A DNA stretch of 64,000 bases from Seminavis robusta (Eukaryota > Bacillariophyta > Bacillariophyceae > Naviculales > Naviculaceae), in assembly GCA_903772945.1 (NCBI GenBank), contig CAICTM010000123.1:47361-111360 (forward strand). The letters run 5' to 3'. Each line of letters opens with the position of its first letter. Positions within the stretch are counted from its first letter, which is position 1. The notes below the pieces were generated by a model. The model was not told where the DNA came from and ran no database searches. It worked only from the letters and a program-made list of their open reading frames with translations. This document shows, in pieces, positions 56,587 through 64,000 of the stretch. The position numbers and the translations under genes are program-made.

Positions 56587-57927
56587 TCATGACGAGGACG
56601 ATTTACTGCCCAGTCGGGAGGGAGAAGCACTGGGATAGTATGGTTTGGAGCAAGTGCCATTGTTTCGCTTGGCTCCCGCCCCCCGTAGAACACCCCCACC
56701 CGGCCGAGGCGCACTGGAGACACCCGGTGGCCGCGCGAATGCGGTCGCGCCCCCAGTCTGTTTCCTTGCTGCCGCAATGGCCACCACTTCGGCCGAGGGT
56801 GTCACTTTCTTGACGGCCGCGGCTAATAATCCCTTTGGGACCACCTTATTATTATTAGTATGGGAGAGTCCACCGGGCGGTGCCACGGGTCGAATTATTT
56901 TGGGAGGTGAATTGTGGTTGTTGTGACGTGCGTTGTTGTGCGGTTTATTGGGACTACTCTCGGCCGAGACTTCTCCTCGTTTGGGTGCCCGCGCCCATTT
57001 GACCTGAATGATGCGTTCGAGCAGATTTTTTCGATTCAACGAGGCAATGGCCAATTCGCACGCTTCGGGTTGACTGTATTCAACAAACGCTTGTCCCTTG
57101 TCAGGTTGGATTCGTACGGCGAGAATTTCTCCAAAGGCGTAGAATTGATCTCGTATATCCTCTTCGGTGGTTACAGGGAACGGAGGATCGCCCACATAGC
57201 GCAGATATGCCGTGGCGGTGGCACGTTCGTAGGCATCTTCCTCATCTTGTTTTTGTTCATGGAATTCTCGTCTTTTCTGCTTGCCGATAATTTTCTTGGC
57301 GACGGGATCGTTGGTCCCGTAGAATCGATCTTTCGTATTTTGTTGGGACATGGGGTCATTGCGGTCGCGCGGCATCTCGTGTCGAAAGGGACATTTGGAT
57401 CCTCGATCGCATTCTCCCTTGGCAAAAAAGGAACACAGCTTGGGCAGATTGCGTTCGTATCGAGGTTCCATACGAGCCATGTCGGCCAATTTGGCGTGTG
57501 CGAGTGCATTGGGTGTATTGGCTGCAGCACCTTGTGCAAGAGCGCGTTCTTGCTGGGCCGTATACCAGGCTCGGTTGGCTTGAGATTGCGGTGGCGCCAT
57601 GACGGCAGAGGCGGATCCACTCTCTCGTAGTACCTTGTCTCGTACTTTGACGGGCAATCCATACTGAAGGTCATAAATACAGACTTGACAGACATTCTTG
57701 GCTTGAGCACAATTGCGACAGATTTCCACACGCTTCAAACGACCCTTGGTCCCCGCTTGCCAAGCAAAGACGGTAAAGGGAGCCTCGCAAATTTGACACT
57801 TTTTGCCAAAGGCTTCTTTTGTCATTCGAACATACGGATTGTCACCCAGACAAGTCTCACACACTAGAGGAAACTCTGTGTCCCCTTCCCATTGCTGCTT
57901 GATATCGTCGCGTTTGATCGACGCCAT
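56587..57927 (-). CDS. RBM22: Pre-mRNA-splicing factor RBM22/Slt11-like
   Basis: A 446-residue single-exon frame starts at the ATG at 57927. The N-terminal zinc-binding part has Cys pairs at 23/26, 44/47, 70/73 and 80/83 (VCETCLGDNPYVRMTKE and KCQIC), the hallmark of RBM22. A CCCH zinc finger lies at 165-183 (CSFFAKGECDRGSKCPFRH). The RRM is at about 238-312, with RNP2 AYLRYVG and RNP1 KGQAFVEY. The C-terminus (from about 320) is low-complexity Ala/Pro/Gly/Asn. In other eukaryotes RBM22 sits in the activated spliceosome near the U6 snRNA and the pre-mRNA 5' splice site and helps form the catalytic centre. All zinc ligands are present, so it should be functional. It fits a genome with many introns, as seen here. 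Confidence 0.93.
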   Translation of the reverse strand: MASIKRDDIKQQWEGDTEFPLVCETCLGDNPYVRMTKEAFGKKCQICEAPFTVFAWQAGTKGRLKRVEICRNCAQAKNVCQVCIYDLQYGLPVKVRDKVLRESGSASAVMAPPQSQANRAWYTAQQERALAQGAAANTPNALAHAKLADMARMEPRYERNLPKLCSFFAKGECDRGSKCPFRHEMPRDRNDPMSQQNTKDRFYGTNDPVAKKIIGKQKRREFHEQKQDEEDAYERATATAYLRYVGDPPFPVTTEEDIRDQFYAFGEILAVRIQPDKGQAFVEYSQPEACELAIASLNRKNLLERIIQVKWARAPKRGEVSAESSPNKPHNNARHNNHNSPPKIIRPVAPPGGLSHTNNNKVVPKGLLAAAVKKVTPSAEVVAIAAARKQTGGATAFARPPGVSSAPRPGGGVLRGAGAKRNNGTCSKPYYPSASPSRLGSKSSSS

Positions 57928-58605
57928 GGTCTATCTTCGATGTAATGGTCGGTCGTTCCACTCACTCGAGCTCGAAATGGACTTCGTTTGATTTTGTGTG
58001 GTGCTGCCAAGCTGCCAAGTGCCGTTTTGGGATTGAACTTGGACGCACGTTTGCGCTTTTCAGATTCGATTCCACTGATCATTCGATCTGATTCGATTCG
58101 ATTCGATTGAATCGAATCAGAATGATGAATGAATCTAATCGAATCAGAATCGAATCATTCAGGAAGCTACAGCTAGCCCTACTACTGGTAGTAGTAGTAC
58201 CCGAATGGTACCGGTGTACCTATCTCATTTGTGTGATGGTCTACCAGTACAGGCTAGCGAGGAGTCCATTCGAAATGACAGCGATCATGACCACCTCGAC
58301 CTCTACATACTAGCTGTAGAGTCATGTCTTCGGTAGCTACATGTACAGTGCAGCGCCAAGCGCCGACGGGAGAGCAAGTAGTCCTGGCTGCAGGTGTATG
58401 TTGTGCTTCCTACAGTACAAGTATCCGTGAAAACCACACATTGATTCACATAGTGCTCATGGCCAACAGGCAGTCCAATTGCCAATTGCCGGTACGGGGT
58501 GCGCGAGACAACGGTGCCCGAGTGCTGACCACTTCCACTACAGGACAAGCTCGCTACCTCGAAGAAATGCAAAAGCCATTAATTCTATCTTGGACCGTTT
58601 ATGGT
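57928..58605. other. Intergenic, RBM22 promoter side
   Basis: A GATTC-rich repeat (58085-58160) lies 150-230 bp upstream of the RBM22 start. It includes the inverted words GATTCGATT and GAATCGAAT. No gene is seen. Confidence 0.45.
58085..58160. repeat. GATTC/GAATC simple repeat with inverted halves
   Basis: GATTC units run to about 58108 and are followed by GAATC units on the same strand, so the two halves can pair. A similar GAATC run recurs at about 62943-62962. Confidence 0.7.
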
Positions 58606-61600
58606 TTAAGCCTTGAGCCATTGAGAGACAACGGCGTCCTCAAAGCTATCTTGCTTCATTTTATCAATCACTGGTTTCTTCGCTGCCGTCTTGGTTCCTG
58701 GGGCTGGGGATGACTTTTGACGTTTTGGAATCGCATGACGCTTCAATCCACTTTTAGCGTCCGCCTGTTTGTCGATGCTTGTTGGTGTCGGAACCGCCAT
58801 GGTCAAAAGAGGATTGACAATCACAGAACTCCTGGAAGGTAGCGACTTCTTCAATTTTGGTTCCGAGGTGTCATCCTTATCCTTCGAGGCAGTCTCGTCC
58901 TCTTCGTCCGCTTTTGGCAACTTGATCCACTGACTGACCATGGCATTCTTGTAGTTGTAGTTCTTGAGATCGAATACAGCCGATGCCCGCTTACTGGGAG
59001 TTTCATTCATTGCCAGTAGATCAAGTGCCGTCATTGTTGAACTCTTCCTTATTGGGCTCCTTCCTGCCGCCGCTGCTCGAACCGCGTCGGCAGCAGCGTT
59101 CTTGCCGATGCCGTTGCAATTTCCTTCCCGACTACCAACAATCAGCGCTCCCAAGCATCCTACACTGCTGTCAAGGTGCTTATACTTGCCGCTACTTTTC
59201 TTCTCGTCTTTTTTCTTGCCTCTCCGACCGGACTTTTTCACACCATCGTCACCGAGGCTGCTGGCAGATTGGCTACGCGAGATTGGGCGAGACGACGGTT
59301 CTTTTCGACCGTTCTGCTTGATGTTGGCTTTTTCCGCGTTGCTCTCGGTTTCTGTTTCCAACTCGCTGTCAACAAGTTTGCTCGTCGAATTACTGCGCAT
59401 CACTTTCTTGCTCGATGGCCTCATGTTCAACTGTTTGTTGGACGGTGTCGTCTTCATTGGTTTCTTGTCGTCTCGTGATGATCTCTTTTCAGGTTCGCTA
59501 TCCGTATCATCATCATCTGTAGAACTCTCTCCGAGGGGATCAGACTTAGAACGTCTGACTCGAGAGGTGCCTTTCTTGCCCCCTTTACCTTCCGAAGAAT
59601 CACGGAGTGGCTCGCTGATTCGTTTCTTTAGCTTGTCACTGGAAGATGACTTTTGTTTGCTCTTGGTACGTTGAACGGAAGACTTGCTGCCACCGCTGGA
59701 TCGTTTTTCGTTGCTGTCACTACAGTTGGAACCAGCACTTGCGTCCATCGGGCTTCGTCGGAGCCCAGTTGGGTCAGATCTGTCGTCCATGAGACCTCCT
59801 GTGGTGCCACAACGCTTGGGCGTTTTCCACTTGCCGTCTGCTTGTTCCTCATCCCGAGGAATATCAATCGAAATGGTTTTTCGTCTGGAAGGCGACTTGC
59901 TTTTTCGGGCGGTTGTGGTTCTTTCTCTCCGGTTGACTCTTCTAGTGCCACCGCCAGATTTTCGTACGTGGTCCGAGCTCTTTTTGAGATCATCTTTGAG
60001 GCTGCTCCGGGAGCGCCGTTTACTGTGGTCTGAACCTCTACCGAGCGGATCATGATCTTTGCTTTTCGCTCGTCGTTTGGAGTTTGGCGAAGACGGTTTT
60101 TGTTGCCAATTCATATCAGGTTCCTCGTTGGGTTGGGGAGAAATGGACCTACGCCTGGGTCGTGATGCACTACCTGATTTGGTTCGTTCGCGTCGCGACG
60201 ATGTCTCTGCCGTTCGTTCACGTCGCCCCGAGCCATCTAGCATGCGTCGTTCTTTCCGCCCTGACGAATCCATTCGATCTCGTACTCGGGCGGTGGATCC
60301 TCGGAGCGATGTCTCTGCTGTTCGACGAGAGCCTCTCACGGATCCATCTAAGGGTTCTGCGGCTGTTCGACGAGAGCCTCTCACGGATCCATTCGAGGAT
60401 CCATCTAATGGCTCTGCGGCTGTTCGGCGAGAGCCTCGGACAGATCCATCTAATGGCTCTGCGGCTGTTCGACGAGAGCCTCGGACAGATCCATCCAATG
60501 GCTCTGCGGCTGTTCGACGAGATCCTCTCACGGATCCCTCCAACAATGGCTCTGCGGCTGTTCGACGAGAGCCTCGGACAGATCCATCAACTGCCTCACC
60601 TGCAGTACGTCGCGATCCTCTCATGGATCCCTCGAATGACTCAGCACCAGCTCGACGAGAGCCTCTTACGGATCCCTCCAAAGCATCGCCTGCTGCTCGA
60701 CGAGATCCTCTCACGGATCCTTCCAACAATGGCTCAGCACCAGCTCGACGAGAGCCTCTTACGGATCCTTCCAACGCATCACCACCAGCTCCTCGTCGCG
60801 ATCCTCTCATGGATGACCCCTCCAGTGATTCAAAGGATTTGGTTCGTCGAGATCCTCTCAGCGATCCCTCCATTCCATCGTTGGATGTCGTGCGTCGAGC
60901 ACCTCTCAGCGATCCACTCGGAATAGCATTATTATTATTGCGTGTACCATCGCGCGATCGACTAATGGATCGATCCACGGTCCGATGCTCTCGCATGGAT
61001 TTCGAAGACACATTGCGATCCGAGGGAGACTTATTGGCTGCGAGAAGACTGCGCCGTGACAATTGACGTTTATTGTTGTTGTTGTGGACCAGTGATTCTC
61101 GACGACGACTCAAATGACTCTTGTGACTGCCATCTTCATCCATGTCGCGATGCGAAAAGGATCGTCGTCCCAATCGCGGACGCTGCGAATTGTTTTGGTT
61201 GTTGTTGTAGTGAGTCGGCATTTGCATCATCATGTGACGATGGTGATGACTGGAATTGTCATCATTGAGATCTCGGTGAGAGGATGATTTGGACAACATG
61301 CCGCGGCGACTGTCGTCGTCGTGCACATTGCGAACGGAAGCCGATCGTTCTCCTTCCAGAGATCGACGTTTGGTCGAGTTACTCGATCCTACTACTAGAC
61401 TGCGTTCCGACGGCGTCTTGCCGTTTAATCCTAGCATTTGACGAGCGCCCACGGACTTTTCTTCAGCTTCCTCCAAGGGACTTTTTTGCTTGTCGTCGCG
61501 ACTGTCCGTCGTTGCGTCATCCAGATCAATCGCCAAAGGACGTTTCTGCTGACCGGCAGTATCATTTTCATGTTCGTTGTTGTTACTACTGGCTCGTCGT

Positions 61601-62424
61601 CCTCGTCGCCGCGGTGTTTCGGGAATGGAGATTCCTCCCTGACTGAGCGGAGACGACGCTCTCGATTTGGCAGTGTTTGTCGTATCGGCAATGAGAATGG
61701 CCAAACTGGGTGGTGCCTTTCCTTTTTGACTGGATCGCTTGGGTGTGGCTCCAATGGCTGGATCAATCATTTCTGGTTGTTGTTGTTGCTTTTTCTTGGT
61801 TGGTTTCAACACGTCTGGAGTCAGACTCTTACAGACTCCACCCGTCAGACTGAAGCGTCTTCGATTCTTTTTCCGTGGTGTGGGCGGCACGGCATCCGCC
61901 TCTTGCGGATTGTTGTTGTTGTTGTTAGTGCCATTTTTCCGATCCAAAATCTTTTGAAAAATGGGTGACAAACCCACTTGTATTTCATTGAATTTGTCTT
62001 CGGAAAAGTATTTGCGTTCGTGGTATTTGTTTTTGATGTAGGCGAGTCGCAACTTGGATTCTTGGTCTTTGTCAAAGGTGATGATTTCCTTCTCGTCTTC
62101 CCATCCTTCACTCGCCTCATAAATGGAATTGACGACTTGATTGCCCGTCTTGGCCAAAATATCCAAATCGTCAGACGCCCATTCACTCGCCAGACTCAAA
62201 CTCTTGACTTCGCACAAGGATCGCCCAAGTGCATAATGATGTTGGTAACACTGCTGGCAGACAAAGACGCCCATTCGCGATCCGCCCTTGACGGCCGGTT
62301 GGATCAACGACGCCCATGTCGGATGTCGTTCGGGACACTCGGCGCACACGAGATTGCCCGGCACCTTCTTGACCAAACCTTCCACATGCCGCAGTAAGCG
62401 GACTTGATCGTCCGTTGCATCCAT
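58606..62424 (-). CDS. ArfGAP-domain protein with long repeat tail
   Basis: A 1,272-residue single-exon frame starts at the ATG at 62424. Residues about 8-110 form an ArfGAP-like zinc domain: CAEC at 27-30 and CQQC at 56-59, a PTWASL motif, then ALGRSLCEVKSLSL and GNQVVNSIYE as in the family. Two differences matter. The spacing between Cys pairs is 25 rather than 16 residues (an insertion around IQPAVKGGSR). The catalytic arginine of the CSGIHR motif is replaced by Tyr64. ArfGAPs stimulate GTP hydrolysis on Arf GTPases in vesicle traffic; without the Arg this one may bind Arf without stimulating it. The rest is Ser/Arg/Lys-rich and disordered, with a tandem 15-residue repeat (GSVRGSRRTAAEPLD type, about residues 490-710). 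The C-terminus has several KxxK basic patches. Confidence 0.8.
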   Translation of the reverse strand: MDATDDQVRLLRHVEGLVKKVPGNLVCAECPERHPTWASLIQPAVKGGSRMGVFVCQQCYQHHYALGRSLCEVKSLSLASEWASDDLDILAKTGNQVVNSIYEASEGWEDEKEIITFDKDQESKLRLAYIKNKYHERKYFSEDKFNEIQVGLSPIFQKILDRKNGTNNNNNNPQEADAVPPTPRKKNRRRFSLTGGVCKSLTPDVLKPTKKKQQQQPEMIDPAIGATPKRSSQKGKAPPSLAILIADTTNTAKSRASSPLSQGGISIPETPRRRGRRASSNNNEHENDTAGQQKRPLAIDLDDATTDSRDDKQKSPLEEAEEKSVGARQMLGLNGKTPSERSLVVGSSNSTKRRSLEGERSASVRNVHDDDSRRGMLSKSSSHRDLNDDNSSHHHRHMMMQMPTHYNNNQNNSQRPRLGRRSFSHRDMDEDGSHKSHLSRRRESLVHNNNNKRQLSRRSLLAANKSPSDRNVSSKSMREHRTVDRSISRSRDGTRNNNNAIPSGSLRGARRTTSNDGMEGSLRGSRRTKSFESLEGSSMRGSRRGAGGDALEGSVRGSRRAGAEPLLEGSVRGSRRAAGDALEGSVRGSRRAGAESFEGSMRGSRRTAGEAVDGSVRGSRRTAAEPLLEGSVRGSRRTAAEPLDGSVRGSRRTAAEPLDGSVRGSRRTAAEPLDGSSNGSVRGSRRTAAEPLDGSVRGSRRTAETSLRGSTARVRDRMDSSGRKERRMLDGSGRRERTAETSSRRERTKSGSASRPRRRSISPQPNEEPDMNWQQKPSSPNSKRRAKSKDHDPLGRGSDHSKRRSRSSLKDDLKKSSDHVRKSGGGTRRVNRRERTTTARKSKSPSRRKTISIDIPRDEEQADGKWKTPKRCGTTGGLMDDRSDPTGLRRSPMDASAGSNCSDSNEKRSSGGSKSSVQRTKSKQKSSSSDKLKKRISEPLRDSSEGKGGKKGTSRVRRSKSDPLGESSTDDDDTDSEPEKRSSRDDKKPMKTTPSNKQLNMRPSSKKVMRSNSTSKLVDSELETETESNAEKANIKQNGRKEPSSRPISRSQSASSLGDDGVKKSGRRGKKKDEKKSSGKYKHLDSSVGCLGALIVGSREGNCNGIGKNAAADAVRAAAAGRSPIRKSSTMTALDLLAMNETPSKRASAVFDLKNYNYKNAMVSQWIKLPKADEEDETASKDKDDTSEPKLKKSLPSRSSVIVNPLLTMAVPTPTSIDKQADAKSGLKRHAIPKRQKSSPAPGTKTAAKKPVIDKMKQDSFEDAVVSQWLKA
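60290..60960 (-). repeat. Tandem 45-bp coding repeat in the ArfGAP gene
   Basis: About 13 units encode (D/E)GSVRGSRRTAAEPL or variants. The units nearest the C-terminus (lower coordinates) are nearly identical and those further up are more diverged. Some units have one extra codon, and one has a three- or four-codon insertion, so the unit length varies by whole codons and the frame is kept. Confidence 0.85.
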
Positions 62425-63029
62425 CGTTCGTCCAAGATGGAATACAAACAAACAGTGGGACTTTTCACTAGCTAGACTAGACTATAGACTAGGCAAGACT
62501 AGACTCTAGACTAGACTAGACTAGGTCTGCTTGGGCTAGGCTGCGGCTCTCCAGTTGCCCAGGCAGGAATGACGACACCTCACTCAGCTACTACAGTGAG
62601 AGAATATAATACTCAAGCAGACTGAATGCTATCCGTTGGTTGTTGCTGCTCTGGGCTCTTCCTTACGATAATTGATTTTGCAGGGAAGTCTACTTCACCG
62701 AAGATGGCCATTGAGTACCGGTATTGGCGGTGGCGCCAACGGAAGCCGTCTCACCATTGTGTTGTGCTGGCATCAAGTCGGAGATCACAAGAATTGGAAC
62801 CGAACACAAATGTATTTATCAATTTCGTTTTCTTTAACTCCTAAATGAACCCACTGATAGTTTTACTCGTACAATACGTAATATTAGGCTGATTTTCAGT
62901 TTGGCTAAATGTCCAATTGTCCAGACAACCAAAGCTTTACCTGAATCGAATCGAATCGAATCTACCAACGGAATACGCCCACCTTCCCAGACAGGGAATG
63001 AAGAGATTCTACAGAACGGAGAGTATGAG
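62425..63029. other. Intergenic with TAGA/CTAGA microsatellite
   Basis: The ArfGAP promoter side has a CTAGACTAGA-rich run at 62469-62526. No gene is seen. Confidence 0.45.
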
Positions 63030-63692
63030 TTAACAGGGTAGCTCGTTCCTGGGCGGCCAGCTCCGAGATCTTTCGGGCTCTCTTCTGCCTCGTTCAGCGA
63101 GCCTTCGGGTGTTTTCTTGCGGGCAGCGATCTTCTGATGACCCGGGATGGGGTGCTGAAAGATCCGCCGGTATCGCTCGAGAAGGTCCCGGCGAGCCGGG
63201 GGCTTCTTCGCCTTCGAAGGAGATCGACCCTCCACGCTCCCTTGGTGCTTCCACTCGAAAAAGCTCGTTTGCGTCAGGCGATCCCATGTTCACGGTTTCC
63301 ACCGTGATCCCGGGAGAGCGTTCGGCGGGTCCTTCATGGAGCGCTGCTTCGTCCTCAGCTCGCTCTTTTGCTTGAAGAACGGCCGTTTCGTGGGGGGACA
63401 AGGCGGTACTAGCGATTCCGTCAAAGTATTTGTCATTGCGTCTAAGCACCCCTTCAAAGGAGTACCCCACCTGGTTGGACCGAGTAGCTCCTCGGTGACC
63501 GGCTCGGTTACACTCGATACCACGGTCACTGAAACAAACATAGACGGTACCTTTCATGACGAATCGGGCTCGACAAAACACCTCCTTGCACACCACTCGG
63601 CCGGTGTGCAAAACGCCGCCATCTCCGACACCGGACCCTAAGGAAGTCACACTGTGTGACCCGCCGCTGGCGTCATCAAACTCTAAGTCCAT
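63030..63692 (-). CDS. GC-rich open frame, hypothetical
   Basis: A 220-residue frame starts at the ATG at 63692 in a stretch noticeably more GC-rich than the rest. The N-terminal part contains a short Cys-containing section (VVCKEVFC, YVCFSD, ECNRAGH). The C-terminal half is Pro/Gly/Arg/Glu-rich and could be a chance reading of GC-rich DNA. No domain is recognised. A retroelement gag fragment is possible, but I see no zinc knuckle or polymerase nearby. The unusual composition could mark transferred or mobile DNA. Confidence 0.3.
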   Translation of the reverse strand: MDLEFDDASGGSHSVTSLGSGVGDGGVLHTGRVVCKEVFCRARFVMKGTVYVCFSDRGIECNRAGHRGATRSNQVGYSFEGVLRRNDKYFDGIASTALSPHETAVLQAKERAEDEAALHEGPAERSPGITVETVNMGSPDANELFRVEAPRERGGSISFEGEEAPGSPGPSRAIPADLSAPHPGSSEDRCPQENTRRLAERGRREPERSRSWPPRNELPC

Positions 63693-63810
63693 GCTTACTT
63701 TTCTTCAGAGTAAGGTTTGGCGAGGGAGGCGGTCACTGTCGGGCAGCAGATACTTTTTCAGGTTGCGGACGCTCACACTAATTACCCCCAGTCAAAAAGG
63801 AAAATTGGTG

Positions 63811-63865
63811 TCGGGCGGCTGCAACTCTGGTTCAGAAAAAGTGAACCTGATTTGTAGCCGCCCGA
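63811..63865. repeat. Hairpin with 24-bp arms
   Basis: Arms 63811-63834 and 63842-63865 pair at 21 of 24 positions around a 7-base A-rich loop; the arm tips read TCGGGCGGCT and AGCCGCCCGA. It is not followed by a T run. It could be the end of a fold-back element. Confidence 0.7.
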
Positions 63866-64000
63866 TTAGTAGTCCTTCTAGCTAGTCATCAACACCACAT
63901 AGGCACACCACCTGTGCACCCGACACTTCGGTCCACCACCTCATCCTTGGATGAGTGGCTCTCCCGGATTCCTGTCCGTCAGTCTCCCTTATGGTCGGCT

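Noticed and set aside
60059-61066. Plus-strand open frame of 335 codons
   Set aside because: It is the complement of the 45-bp coding repeat in the ArfGAP gene; the regular period keeps several frames open.

Overview
The window looks like nuclear DNA of a stramenopile alga, most likely a pennate diatom. I infer this from the gene content and architecture; I could not search a database. The signs are short spliceosomal introns (about 60-115 bp) with GTAAGT-type donors, an F-actin capping protein, a mitochondrial LETM1 protein, the splicing factor RBM22, a cytochrome P450, a secretory leader followed by a Phe-containing plastid-import-like motif, a LRR receptor-like family, and many low-complexity acidic, Ser-rich or Gln-rich proteins. 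There are no bacterial operons, rRNA genes, CRISPR arrays or convincing tRNA genes.

Left part (1-28 kb). At 1146-5236 lies an apparently complete PIF/Harbinger-like DNA transposon. It has 21-bp perfect terminal inverted repeats, a likely CTG target duplication, a two-exon DDE transposase, and a divergently transcribed two-exon accessory gene that I cannot assign. Host genes follow. They encode a J-domain protein fused to a cathepsin-like domain lacking catalytic residues (5727-7139, minus), a Ser-rich acidic protein (9770-10420), a single-span coiled-coil protein (12593-13555) and the alpha subunit of actin capping protein (14429-15127, minus). A 6-kb gene-poor stretch with short duplications comes next. 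A divergent pair follows, LETM1-like (21160-22634, minus) and an acidic-tailed protein (23080-23910). After that come a P450 pseudogene, a small membrane protein with a plastid-type leader, and a pirin pseudogene.

Middle part (28-50 kb). A three-exon AAA ATPase with a helical-repeat tail (28388-31788) is followed by a weak basic, Ser-rich gene (33319-34056, minus). An intact P450 (37315-38970, minus) is divergent from a zinc-ribbon, single-span, poly-Gln protein (39482-41191). A giant disordered protein of about 2,316 residues with short repeated motifs fills 42561-49625.

Right part (50-64 kb). A cysteine-rich protein (50050-50634) has a broken second copy immediately upstream of a LRR receptor-like pseudogene with three frameshifts (51181-53129). 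Then come a small protein with a C-terminal hydrophobic anchor (55083-55598, minus), RBM22 (56587-57927, minus) and a large ArfGAP-domain protein (58606-62424, minus) whose arginine finger is replaced by tyrosine and which carries about 13 copies of a 15-residue repeat. The right end is GC-rich, with one weak ORF and a strong hairpin.

Most genes are independent single-copy units with no evident shared pathway. The recurring theme is turnover: one intact transposon, four decayed gene copies (P450, pirin, Cys-rich, LRR), and many dispersed ACCGGT palindromes and AGCT microsatellites between genes.
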